Assembly (NCBI GenBank): GCA_021791615.1
Contig: JAJYWG010000386.1
Coordinates: 1 to 26,982, forward strand
DNA from: Actinomycetes bacterium
GTDB taxonomy: Bacteria > Actinomycetota > Acidimicrobiia > Acidimicrobiales > RAAP-2
Length of the DNA: 26,982 nucleotides
Direction of reading: 5' to 3'
Numbering within the stretch: position 1 is the stretch's first letter; each line of letters starts with the position of its first letter. The position numbers were made by a program, and so were the translations under genes. Shown here one piece after another: positions 15,066-22,882 of this stretch. The notes under the pieces are model-generated. The model made no database searches, had not been told where the DNA came from, and saw only the letters and a program-made list of their open reading frames with translations.

Positions 15066-16265
15066 TCAAAGCACGGTGCCCGGGCCCTTGCCCCGGGCGA
15101 CCACGCCCTCGAGAAACGCGGCGTAACGCCGGATGAGGACCGGCCACGAGTAGCGCTCCTCCACGTAGGCCCGCCCCCGGGCCCCGAGGGCTCGCCGGAA
15201 TGCCGGGTCACCCATCATGCGCTCGAGCACTGCCTCGAACTCGCGGTACCCGCCGAACCAGAGCCCGCCCCCTGACTGCTCGCAGTGCTCACGGGTCGGC
15301 GCGCACGTGGCGTTCACCATCACCGGGACGCCCGCCACCCACGCTTCGAGCACCACGAGCGAGAAGGACTCCAAGGCAGAAGGCGAGATGGACACGGCTG
15401 CATCTCGCACGATGTCCCACTTGTCGGCCTCGCTCACCGTCCCGGTGACGACGAGGTCAGGGTGGTCAGGGATCGTCACCGACACCGGGCCGACGAGAGC
15501 CAGGGCGAGCGGGCCGGGATGCCGTCTCTTGTACTCGAGGAAAAACGCGGCCAGCATGGCCGACCCCTTGTGCTCGTCGACCCGCCCGACGCTCACCACG
15601 TACGGCCGGTCCCCGAGGCCGAGGATCTCGGCGCCGGGCCTCCCCCCCTCTGCCGGCGCGTCCACCCCGAGGCCGAGCACCGTCTGGGGTCTGGCGCCAG
15701 TGCGGTGCACGCGCTGGACGAGGCGCCGCTCCGCGACCGTGTGGTAGCAGATGGCGTCGGCGCTCGCGTACGTGCTCCGGAACACCGGCAGGTAGAGCGC
15801 CGGCTCGTCGTGGGCCGCCGGGTGCAGGACGGCCGGCATGGACACCCGGCCGATCCCCTCGACCACCGGGTAGTGCAAGTACGGGTAGAAGACTGCGACG
15901 TCGCAGTCGGCGTCTCCGAGCGCCTCCACGAGCGAGGGGACGACCGGCCCGTTCAAGAGCACCCAGCGCCGGGACTCCTGACGGCTGGCCCGTGACGGCG
16001 CGAGGCGGAGCCGGCCGTCGAGTCCGTAGAAGTCGTCGTCCCGGCCGGCGACCGATTCGAAGCGGTGGACCTTCACTCCGTGCAGCTCGCTGTCCCCGGG
16101 GGCAAAGACGTCTTCCCACGTGAGGTGGTCGAGCGCGCAGGTGGAGTACACCTCGGCCTCCCATCCGAGATCGGCAACGAGGTGCTCGGCCAACTGGCGG
16201 GCCGCCGACTCGGCACCGCCCATCACTTGGGGGCCGTAGCGGGGAGTCGTGAAGGCGACTTTCAC
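15066..16265 (-). CDS. Glycosyltransferase, GT4-type (family B)
   Basis: A 399-residue GT-B glycosyltransferase, paralog of the gene at 11573: VAFTTPRYGPQVMGGAES, STCALDHLTWEDVFAPG, VAVFYPYLHYPVVEG, HPAAHDEPALYLPVF, VVSVGRVDEHKGSAML, the EX7E-type SALESFSLVVLEAW and TREHCEQSGGGLWFGGY. The GTG start (16265-16263) overlaps the TGA of the preceding glycosyltransferase (16264-16262) as GTGA, so the two are translationally coupled. It is the last gene of the ABC exporter - methyltransferase - glycosyltransferase run. An apparent extension of the frame to 17291 is a shadow of the upstream gene. Likely adds a sugar to the exported polysaccharide; specificity unknown. Confidence 0.9.
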   Translation of the reverse strand: MKVAFTTPRYGPQVMGGAESAARQLAEHLVADLGWEAEVYSTCALDHLTWEDVFAPGDSELHGVKVHRFESVAGRDDDFYGLDGRLRLAPSRASRQESRRWVLLNGPVVPSLVEALGDADCDVAVFYPYLHYPVVEGIGRVSMPAVLHPAAHDEPALYLPVFRSTYASADAICYHTVAERRLVQRVHRTGARPQTVLGLGVDAPAEGGRPGAEILGLGDRPYVVSVGRVDEHKGSAMLAAFFLEYKRRHPGPLALALVGPVSVTIPDHPDLVVTGTVSEADKWDIVRDAAVSISPSALESFSLVVLEAWVAGVPVMVNATCAPTREHCEQSGGGLWFGGYREFEAVLERMMGDPAFRRALGARGRAYVEERYSWPVLIRRYAAFLEGVVARGKGPGTVL

Positions 16266-17419
16266 GGCTGTCGCTCCGTGACGCCGCTCCGTCCGGCGCC
16301 CGGCGGGGGTCCGGCAACCGCCGTCAGCGCCCTCACCGCCATCGCGCTGGCGGCCGCCAGCGAGTGGTGCTTGACCCGGCGCTGCCCGGCAACCACCAGC
16401 GAGTGCCGCAGGGCCTCGTCGGTGAGGACCCGGTGCACCGCCGCGGCCACCAGCGCGGGCTCGGATGTGCCCACGAGCAGCCCCGCGTCGCCCAGCGTCT
16501 CGGGGATTGCCGCTGCGCCCAGCGCAACGACGGGGACACCTGCCCGGGCCGCCTCGACCAGGGGGATCCCGTACCCCTCGTGCTCGGACAGCGAGACGTA
16601 GACGTCGGCTGACGAGTACACGGCGGCCAGCACTGCGTCGGAGACCTCGCCATACAGGCGCACCGCAGTCGCGAGGCCGAGGTCGGCGGCGTAGCGCCGC
16701 AGCGCGCTCATGTAGCGGCGCGACGGCATCGCTCCCACCAGGTGGAGCCGGGCTGAAGGGTCGTAGAGGCGCCGATATGCCCAGAGCGCTTCGACCAGCC
16801 GGTGCTGGGCTTTGGGCGGCACCACCCTCCCGACGAACAGCCAGTTCGCGCCCCCGCCCGCCCGTGCCCGTGCCAGCCGGGCCGCGGTGCGCGTGTCGGC
16901 ATCCTGCACCGCCCGTTCCAGGTCGACCAACACCGGGACGACGGCCGTCCGGCGGCACCCGGCAGCGACCAGGTCGCGCTCGTTGAACTCGCTGTCGGCC
17001 ATGCCGAGCACCGCGCGCCGGGCCAGGACGGCGAGCTGGCGGCGGGCTTCGGCCGAGCGTGCGGCAGCCGGTGGGTCCCATTCTCCATAGAGCTCGGGCG
17101 AGGTGATGTTGTGGTAGTCGAGGACGAGGGGCTCGGTCCTTCCGGCCAGCAGGTCGGCCACCATCGACGAGGTGGAGAACTGGTAGATCAGCACGTCGCC
17201 GGGCCGGGCGCGGGCCTCGTACTCTTCGACGCGCAGGGACTCGTTGGCAAGGTCGTCGTGGGTGGCTTCGGCGAAGATCTCCGAGCGCCACCCGGCGCTG
17301 CGCAGGACGTCGCGCAGCAGCAGCGTGTGGCTCCCCGTGGCGTCACGGGGGATGAGGGCCGGGACGAACTGGTGGACGGCCGGCACCGGCAGGGCGCCGC
17401 GCTCGAGCCTCTCGTTCAC
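16262..17419 (-). CDS. Glycosyltransferase, GT4-type (family A)
   Basis: A 385-residue GT-B glycosyltransferase, paralog of the genes at 1963 and 3029: AVHQFVPALIPRDATGSHT near the N-terminus, LDYHNITSPELYGEWDPPAA, NWLFVGRVVPPKAQHRLVEA, and the EX7E motif SEHEGYGIPLVEAARAG followed by [19 protein letters not shown]. The GTG start (17419-17417) overlaps the TGA of the methyltransferase-like gene (17418-17416), and its own stop overlaps the next start, so three genes are joined by GTGA junctions. The methyltransferase to family-A glycosyltransferase order is the same as at 5361-3029. Confidence 0.9.
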   Translation of the reverse strand: MNERLERGALPVPAVHQFVPALIPRDATGSHTLLLRDVLRSAGWRSEIFAEATHDDLANESLRVEEYEARARPGDVLIYQFSTSSMVADLLAGRTEPLVLDYHNITSPELYGEWDPPAAARSAEARRQLAVLARRAVLGMADSEFNERDLVAAGCRRTAVVPVLVDLERAVQDADTRTAARLARARAGGGANWLFVGRVVPPKAQHRLVEALWAYRRLYDPSARLHLVGAMPSRRYMSALRRYAADLGLATAVRLYGEVSDAVLAAVYSSADVYVSLSEHEGYGIPLVEAARAGVPVVALGAAAIPETLGDAGLLVGTSEPALVAAAVHRVLTDEALRHSLVVAGQRRVKHHSLAAASAMAVRALTAVAGPPPGAGRSGVTERQP

Positions 17420-18414
17420 CGGGGTGATCGAGCACGGCGCCGGACGGCGGTCACCGTGTAGTCGGTGCCCGAAGGCCCGGTCTGCACGTCGACGGTGAAC
17501 CCCATCGGCCCGAGGAGGTGCGCCCAGGTGGCGGGGCGCAGCGGGCGGCCCGGCGCCAAGTCCGCTTCGGGCGGCGCCGCGTCACCCGCCCAGGCCGAGG
17601 GAGCCCACGAGACGATCACCAGCACGCCTTCGGGCGCGAGGCGGTCCGCGACCAGCTCGAGGAGCTGGCGACGCTCGCCGTGGACCATCGCGTCGACGAC
17701 CCCGGTGAGGACGACGCCGCCGAGCTCGGCTGGCGCCACTGCTCGCAAATGCACCGCGACGTCCTCTTCGCGCAGGTCGAGGCCTTCGCGCTCGCCTGCG
17801 CCGATGCGTCCCGGACGCGGATCGATGCCGTAGGCGTCCACCCCCTGCGCGCACAGCGAGCGCACGAACGATCCGTCCCCCGCTGCCGCGTGGAGCACCC
17901 GCCCTGGCACGGCCGAGAGCGCGCCGAGTGCGTCGGACAGCCACCAACGGGGCCCGGCGTCCTCGGACGGCAGGTCCACCACCGGCGCCGGCGGCACCCG
18001 CTGGGCATCGAGCTCGCGAGCGATCTCGACCAGGCGCTCCTCCACCAGGTGCAGCGCACGGCTGGTCGCGGCGGCGAACTGGCTCACCTGGTGGGTGACG
18101 AACCCGATGTACCACAAGTTCAGCGTTCGGAGGCTCTTCTTCACGACAGCTCCACCGGCCCGCTTGGAGGCCACCGGCACAGCCGGGTCGATGAAGGCCG
18201 AGGCATCCACCATCTCCAGCGCGTCTTCCAGCGCCCCGCCCCGGCCGGCCACAGGGGAGTGGGCGAGGAACAGCTCGTCGAGCTCTCGTTCGAGACGCGC
18301 CGGCAGGTCGCCCGATGCCCGGCGGCGGCGCACCTCCTCGTCGATCTCGGCCATCACCCGCGCCAGGTAGACCCGGTGCTCCTCTTCCGATCCGGCCTGC
18401 TCGGTCTCGGTCAT
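17416..18414 (-). CDS. Divergent class I SAM methyltransferase-like protein
   Basis: About 332 residues. The acidic and basic N-terminal helices (VYLARVMAEIDEEVRRRR, LERELDELFL) lead into LRTLNLWYIGFVTHQVSQF and a long helix (RALHLVEERLVEIARELD), then a Rossmann core: GRVLHAAAGDGSFVRSLCA, DAYGIDPRPG, GGVVLTGVVDAMVHGERR and GVLVIVSWAPSAW. Motif I reads His-Ala-Ala-Ala-Gly-Asp-Gly where Asp-x-Gly-x-Gly is usual, the same His-Ala change as in its paralog at 4249. The neighbour upstream is the Wzt-type ATPase, so methylation or another modification of the exported glycan is the natural guess. Start: ATG 18414 has GGGGAGG upstream; GTG 18456, which overlaps the stop of the ATPase gene as GTGA, is a serious alternative. 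Confidence 0.7.
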   Translation of the reverse strand: MTETEQAGSEEEHRVYLARVMAEIDEEVRRRRASGDLPARLERELDELFLAHSPVAGRGGALEDALEMVDASAFIDPAVPVASKRAGGAVVKKSLRTLNLWYIGFVTHQVSQFAAATSRALHLVEERLVEIARELDAQRVPPAPVVDLPSEDAGPRWWLSDALGALSAVPGRVLHAAAGDGSFVRSLCAQGVDAYGIDPRPGRIGAGEREGLDLREEDVAVHLRAVAPAELGGVVLTGVVDAMVHGERRQLLELVADRLAPEGVLVIVSWAPSAWAGDAAPPEADLAPGRPLRPATWAHLLGPMGFTVDVQTGPSGTDYTVTAVRRRARSPR

Positions 18415-18452
18415 TCCCGCCTCCCCGGGTCCTCCCGCTCCCCCACCGCCGC

Positions 18453-19796
18453 TCACGCCGGCATCTCCGCCGCCGACGCGTCGTCCAGCCCACCACCGCC
18501 GACCCACTCGCGCGGGACGATGGCCAGGCGGACCGGGAGGTCGACGATCCCCGTCGACCTCCCCGGGTTCATTACCTCGAACTGGCAGGCCGGCTCCCGC
18601 CAGTCAAAGAGGATCCCGCCGGGTCCCATGACGCCGACGCACACGTCGAAGGTGCCGTCGAACAGCGGCAGCCCCTCGAAGTGGAAGTCGATGGCACTGG
18701 GGCCGACCGGCGCGTCGTAGGAGAGGCCGAGTATCTCGGTGTCGGTGCGGAACAGCACCGAGCCGTCGTCCAGTCGCACGTCGATGGAGAACACCACCTG
18801 TGCGGTGGCCACCGTGGCGCTGAACCCCACCCGTACGATCAGCGTCTCGCCGGGGAGCAGGTACCTCCGCTCGTTCACCTCTGGATAGAACGCGATCACC
18901 TCGGTGAGGCGGACCGGCCGGGCGAGGTCCGGCACGCCGGCCGACGCCTCGTCCCCGCGTAGCTGGATCGACGCGGGGAGCACGGCCGGCGCGGGCGGAG
19001 CAGGCGGAGGAGGGGGTGGCACGGCGATGTCCTCGGCGCCGCCGAGGGAGAGCTCGTCACCGGCTTCCATCAGGCGCTCCCGGAAGATCCGCACCGCCTC
19101 GCCGGGCGCGCCCGACCCGATCATCACGCCGTCGGAGAGAACGACAGCCCGGTCGCAGATGGAGCGGACCTGGTCCGGGGAGTGGGACACGAAGAGGATG
19201 GTGCGGCCCTCCTTCTGGAACCGCTTGATCCGGTCCATGCACTTGCGCTGGAACCGCTCGTCGCCCACGGCGAGGACCTCGTCGATCACCAGGACGTCGG
19301 GGTCGACGTTGACGGCCACGGCGAACCCGAGGCGGACGTACATCCCCGAGGAGTAGAACTTCACCTGGTTGTCGATGAACTGCCCCAGCTCGGCGAACTC
19401 GACCACGTCGTCGAAGACCCGGTCGACCTCTTTCTTGGAGAGCCCGAGCATCGACCCGTTGAGGTAGACGTTCTCGCGCCCCGACAGGTCCTGCTGGAAC
19501 CCGGCTCCGAGCTCCAGGAGCCCGGCCAGCTTGCCCCGGACGACCACCTGGCCCGAGGTGGGCTGCAGCACGCCGCACACGCACTTCAAGAGCGTGGACT
19601 TGCCCGAGCCGTTGCGCCCGAGGATCCCCACCGTCTCGCCCTCTCGCACTTCGAAGCTCACGTCGTTCAGCGCCCAGAGGGTCTCGTAGGGGACCTTGCC
19701 AGCGTGGATGATCTTCTCCTTCAGTGAGGAGTACTTCTCCTGGTAGAGGCGGAAGCGCTTCGACACCGCCTGGACGTCGACTGCCAGCTCGGCCAT
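18453..19796 (-). CDS. Wzt-type polysaccharide ABC transporter ATPase with C-terminal cargo domain
   Basis: The 447-residue energising subunit of a polysaccharide exporter. Residues 1-245 form the ATPase: Walker A GRNGSGKST (60-68), Q-loop GAGFQQDLSGREN, signature YSSGMYVRLGFA (about 148-159), Walker B VLVIDEVLAVGDE (168-180) and the switch His205 in FVSHS. A Pro-rich linker (260-270) joins a beta-rich C-terminal domain (about 275-447) that matches the Wzt C-terminal type by position and by strands such as LIVRVGFSATV and PLFDGTFDVCVGVMG. In characterised Wzt proteins this domain recognises the capped end of the glycan before export. It follows the permease gene by 5 bases and precedes the methyltransferase, which fits cap-dependent export. 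Confidence 0.92.
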   Translation of the reverse strand: MAELAVDVQAVSKRFRLYQEKYSSLKEKIIHAGKVPYETLWALNDVSFEVREGETVGILGRNGSGKSTLLKCVCGVLQPTSGQVVVRGKLAGLLELGAGFQQDLSGRENVYLNGSMLGLSKKEVDRVFDDVVEFAELGQFIDNQVKFYSSGMYVRLGFAVAVNVDPDVLVIDEVLAVGDERFQRKCMDRIKRFQKEGRTILFVSHSPDQVRSICDRAVVLSDGVMIGSGAPGEAVRIFRERLMEAGDELSLGGAEDIAVPPPPPPAPPAPAVLPASIQLRGDEASAGVPDLARPVRLTEVIAFYPEVNERRYLLPGETLIVRVGFSATVATAQVVFSIDVRLDDGSVLFRTDTEILGLSYDAPVGPSAIDFHFEGLPLFDGTFDVCVGVMGPGGILFDWREPACQFEVMNPGRSTGIVDLPVRLAIVPREWVGGGGLDDASAAEMPA

Positions 19797-19801
19797 GGGG
19801 C

Positions 19802-20860
19802 TCAGAGCTCCTCGGCGAAGTTCCCGGCCAGGCGACCGAAGATCACCATGGCGACGTAGAACAAGACGAGGGAGGCCGCCAGGACATAGAGGTCGTCGCG
19901 CACGTAGTCGAGCATCGACCATGTGGGCAGGAGGTACCCGGTGGGCGCCGGCGTGTGGGGAGGGTGGGGGATGCTCAGCGCCTGGAGGCCCGGACGATCG
20001 TAGAGGACCCGTTGGAAGGTCATCACGAGCGGCGTCATCGGGTTGGCGAAGTACAGCCAGTTGGCCCAGTGGTGTGCCGCCTGCAGGTGAGGGGCGAGCT
20101 GCAGCTTGAAGCTGTAGACGATCGGGCACGCCCAGAACCAGGCCGCTCCCACCAGGACCTCGACGAGGTGCTGGGTGTCGCGCATGTACACGTTCACGGC
20201 GGCGAGGAAGATGCCGAGCGCCGAGGCGAAGACGAGCATCGGTACCAGGGCCACGACGAGGAGCCAGATCATCGGCCACGCCGGCGACATGCGCAAGGCG
20301 ATCATGAACACGGCCATCACGCAGCTCTGGAAGAAGAAGAACACCCCGGCAGACCCCATCGCCGCCAAGGCCAGGATCTCCCGAGGGAACGAAACCTTCT
20401 TCACCAGACCGGCGTTGTTGACCACCACACCGGTGGCGGTCATGACCCCGGTCTGGAAGAAATTCCAGATGAGCAGGCCCGAGAACAAGAAGATGACGAA
20501 GTTCGGCACCTCGCTCTTCAAGAGCACGCCGAATACAAGCGTGTAGACGGCCAGCGTCATCGCCGGCGACAGCATGGACCACAGCAGGCCCAGGAAGGAG
20601 TTCTTGTACTTCACCTTGATCTCGGTGCGGACCAGGTAGACGAGCAGCTCGCGCGCTCGCCAGATCTCGGCAAGCCGCTGGCGGACGTTGACGTTGGCCG
20701 ACACCACGCGGGTCGCCTTCGCGCGCGTGCCCGGGCGCTCCAGCTCGGGATCGGCCATCGGCGAGGCGTCGGCCACGCGCCGGGGAGGGATCGCCGGCGG
20801 CGGCGCGTTCTGGGGACGAGGACGCGACCCTGGAGGAGGCGTCGGGGCTTCGAGCTCCAC
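19802..20860 (-). CDS. Wzm-type ABC-2 polysaccharide export permease
   Basis: A 352-residue inner membrane permease, partner of the ATPase next to it. The typical pre-membrane block ELLVYLVRTEIKVKYKNSF and LGLLWSMLSPAMTL is followed by about six membrane helices (VFGVLL, FVIFLFSGLLIWNFF, GVFFFFQSCVMAVFM, WLLVVALVPMLVFASAL, VGAAWFWACPIVYSF, VLAASLVLFYVAMVIFG) and the family motif ANPMTPLVMTFQRVLYD. The N-terminal 55 residues are Pro/Arg-rich and look disordered. GTG 20860, two bases after the ClpP stop, is the longest start; ATG 20758 would remove the Pro-rich tail and cannot be excluded. The close spacing to clpP suggests co-transcription. Confidence 0.9.
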   Translation of the reverse strand: MELEAPTPPPGSRPRPQNAPPPAIPPRRVADASPMADPELERPGTRAKATRVVSANVNVRQRLAEIWRARELLVYLVRTEIKVKYKNSFLGLLWSMLSPAMTLAVYTLVFGVLLKSEVPNFVIFLFSGLLIWNFFQTGVMTATGVVVNNAGLVKKVSFPREILALAAMGSAGVFFFFQSCVMAVFMIALRMSPAWPMIWLLVVALVPMLVFASALGIFLAAVNVYMRDTQHLVEVLVGAAWFWACPIVYSFKLQLAPHLQAAHHWANWLYFANPMTPLVMTFQRVLYDRPGLQALSIPHPPHTPAPTGYLLPTWSMLDYVRDDLYVLAASLVLFYVAMVIFGRLAGNFAEEL

Positions 20861-20862
20861 GC

Positions 20863-21480
20863 TCAGCTACCGCCGCCACCGACCTGGCTCACCGAGCGAT
20901 CGATGACCTGGTCGATGAACCCGTAGTCGCGCGCCTCCTCGGCGGTGAACCAGCGGTCGCGATCGGAGTCCGCCTCGATCCGGTCGACCGGTTGGCCCGT
21001 GTGGAAGGCGATCCGCTCGGCCATCATCCGCTTCAAGTACACGATCTGCTCGGCTTGGATCGCGATGTCGGCCGCCTGCCCCTGCATCGATCCCGAAGGC
21101 TGGTGCATGAGGATCCGCGAGTGGGGCAGCGCGTAGCGCTTCCCCGGTGCGCCCGCGCAGAGCAGGAACTGGCCCATCGAGGCAGCCAGGCCGACGCAGA
21201 TCGTGCTCACGTCGGGACGTACGTACTGCATCGTGTCGTAGATGGCCAGCCCATCGGTGACCGAACCGCCGGGCGAGTTGATGTACAAGGAGATGTCCCG
21301 CTCGTGGTCCTCGGCCTCGAGCAGGATGAGCTGGGCGCACACCATGTTCGCCGTGCTCTGGTCGATCGCGCTGCCGATGAACACGATGCGCTCCTTCAAC
21401 AGGCGCTGGTAGATCTCCGACGAGGGCTCGGGCGAGCCGGCAGCAGAGGTCACGTGCAAAGAGGGCAATTGGAGTGGCAC
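20863..21480 (-). CDS. clpP: ATP-dependent Clp protease proteolytic subunit
   Basis: The 205-residue serine peptidase subunit of the Clp protease, which assembles into a barrel and degrades proteins fed by a Clp ATPase. Catalytic residues are visible: Ser101 in [11 protein letters not shown], His126 in RILMHQPSG and Asp171 in [11 protein letters not shown]. The substrate-strand motif [16 protein letters not shown] is intact. The C-terminus is Gly-rich (VGGGGS). No clpX or second clpP is next to it; instead the polysaccharide permease follows by two bases. Start: GTG 21480 lies one base after the transcription start predicted from TAGCCT (21488-21493); GTG 21486 is the alternative, and the open frame to 21561 is unlikely to be translated. 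Confidence 0.93.
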   Translation of the reverse strand: MPLQLPSLHVTSAAGSPEPSSEIYQRLLKERIVFIGSAIDQSTANMVCAQLILLEAEDHERDISLYINSPGGSVTDGLAIYDTMQYVRPDVSTICVGLAASMGQFLLCAGAPGKRYALPHSRILMHQPSGSMQGQAADIAIQAEQIVYLKRMMAERIAFHTGQPVDRIEADSDRDRWFTAEEARDYGFIDQVIDRSVSQVGGGGS

Positions 21481-21487
21481 GCCCACG

Positions 21488-21493
21488 AGGCTA
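21488..21493 (-). promoter_or_regulatory. -10 box TAGCCT before clpP
   Basis: TAGCCT on the minus strand fits TANNNT, placing the transcription start at about 21481, one base before GTG 21480. No -35 is evident. Confidence 0.4.
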
Positions 21494-21545
21494 TCCGCCC
21501 CACCGGTGCGGCGGGGACACCTGGGGCGGCGATTGCCGGACCACC

Positions 21546-21551
21546 TAGACT
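21546..21551 (+). promoter_or_regulatory. -10 box TAGACT before tRNA-Leu
   Basis: TAGACT lies 16 bases before the first base of the tRNA, a usual distance for a short tRNA leader. The -35 is not recognisable. Confidence 0.35.
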
Positions 21552-21567
21552 CCGCGGGCATGCCGCC

Positions 21568-21651
21568 GCGGGCGTGGCGGAACGGTAGACGCGCCGGGTT
21601 TAGGTCCCGGTCCCTTCGGGGGTGGAGGTTCGACTCCTCTCGCCCGCACCA
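21568..21651 (+). tRNA. tRNA-Leu (anticodon TAG)
   Basis: An 84-base class II tRNA. The acceptor arms GCGGGCG and CGCCCGC pair perfectly, followed by A and an encoded CCA. The anticodon stem CCGGG/CCCGG holds the loop TTTAGGT, giving anticodon TAG (reads CUA and related Leu codons). A variable arm TCCCTTCGGGGG, as expected for Leu, precedes the T arm GGAGG-TTCGACT-CCTCT. It is transcribed divergently from clpP. Confidence 0.97.
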
Positions 21652-21700
21652 TCGGGCACCGGCGCGTGTGCTCGGCGCGGGCTCCGGCCATGATGGCAGG

Positions 21701-22741
21701 ATGCCTCACCTGGTAGCCGCGCCCGACAAGTTTCGCGGGACCGCCACCGCGCTTGAGGTCGCCCACGCAGCGGCCACGGCAGCACGGGCGGCCGGGTGGA
21801 CGGCCGACGAGGTGCCCATGGCCGACGGCGGGGAAGGGACGCTGGACGTGCTGGGCGGCAAGCCACGCTGGACCACGGTGAGCGGACCGCTGGGTCGGCC
21901 GGTCACCGCCGAGTGGCGGCTCCTCCCCTCCGGTTCGGCCGGCGATGGCCCGACCGCGGTGATCGAGATGGCGCGGGCCGCCGGGCGCTCCCTGCTCCCC
22001 GCACCGTCGGGCCAGGACGCGCTCGCCGCCACCACTGCCGGCGTGGGCGAGCTGGTGCTCGCTGCCGCCGACGCGGGCGCCCGGCGGATCGTGGTCGCGC
22101 TCGGAGGCTCGGCAACGACCGACGGCGGGCTGGGTGCCGTCGAGGCAATCGGCACACCCCGGCGCCTCGGTGACGTAGAGCTGGTGGCAGCCTGCGACGT
22201 GCGGACGCCGTTCCTTCGGGCCGCTCGGGTCTTCGGCCCGCAGAAAGGTGCCGGACCCGAGCAAGTCGAAGTGCTGGAGCGCCGGCTGGCCGAGCTGGCC
22301 CGGCGCTACCGGGCCGACTTCGGCGTGGATGTCACGCAGTTGGACGGCGCCGGCGCGGCCGGAGGCCTCGCCGGCGGTCTGGCCGTGCTCGGTGCCCGCC
22401 TCCGCCCGGGGTTCTCGCTCCTGGCGGAGCTTGTGGGGCTCCCCGGCCGCCTGGCCCGCGCCGACGCGGTGATGACCGGCGAGGGGCACTTGGACCGCTC
22501 CTCGCTCGACGGAAAGGTGGTCGGCTCGGTCGCCGACACCGTGGCCGGCAGGGCGCCGATCCTGTGCGTCGTCGGGGCCGCCGATCCCGACGCGGTCGCG
22601 CTGCTCGTGGACCGGCACCCTCTCTGCGAGGTGGTGAGCCTCACCTCGGTCGTGGGCGCGCAAAGGGCGAGCAGCGACACGGTGGCCTCGGTGGCCCAGG
22701 TCGTCGGCGGGTATCTCACCCGGCACCGGGCCTCGGGGTGA
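21701..22741 (+). CDS. Glycerate kinase (GlxK/GarK family)
   Basis: A 346-residue glycerate kinase that phosphorylates glycerate with ATP. Family blocks are intact: [18 protein letters not shown] at the N-terminus, [26 protein letters not shown], the phosphate-binding [54 protein letters not shown] and [18 protein letters not shown]. It is shorter than the approximately 380 residues of the enterobacterial enzymes because the segment after GGSATTDGG is compact, which as I recall is common in actinobacterial members. ATG 21701 fits the family's N-terminus; the frame upstream runs through the tRNA and is not coding. No partner pathway gene is adjacent. Confidence 0.92.
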   Translation: MPHLVAAPDKFRGTATALEVAHAAATAARAAGWTADEVPMADGGEGTLDVLGGKPRWTTVSGPLGRPVTAEWRLLPSGSAGDGPTAVIEMARAAGRSLLPAPSGQDALAATTAGVGELVLAAADAGARRIVVALGGSATTDGGLGAVEAIGTPRRLGDVELVAACDVRTPFLRAARVFGPQKGAGPEQVEVLERRLAELARRYRADFGVDVTQLDGAGAAGGLAGGLAVLGARLRPGFSLLAELVGLPGRLARADAVMTGEGHLDRSSLDGKVVGSVADTVAGRAPILCVVGAADPDAVALLVDRHPLCEVVSLTSVVGAQRASSDTVASVAQVVGGYLTRHRASG

Positions 22742-22833
22742 CGGGCGGGGCCGGCCCATCTGCTCTGGACCCGAAAGGTGCGTGTTTGCCCCGCGGGTCT
22801 GCAGTGGGCAATGCTGCCGGGCGCACCAACAAG

Positions 22834-22856
22834 CGACCGCCCGCTCCGGGCGGTCG
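22834..22856 (+). terminator. 10-bp perfect hairpin after glycerate kinase
   Basis: CGACCGCCCG and CGGGCGGTCG form a 10-base perfect stem with a 3-base loop, 92 bases after the kinase stop and 26 bases before the next ATG. No T-run follows. It may end the kinase transcript or be a leader hairpin of the dehydrogenase gene. Confidence 0.4.
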
Positions 22857-22882
22857 GCCAGACGGGGAAGGGATGGACACCC

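Noticed and set aside
21568..21700. Integration of a mobile element at tRNA-Leu
   Set aside because: No integrase, no duplicated tRNA 3' end and no change in gene type nearby were seen.
22748..22757. GGGCCGGCCC palindrome just after the glycerate kinase stop
   Set aside because: A 10-base GC palindrome is expected by chance at this base composition and has no loop for a terminator.
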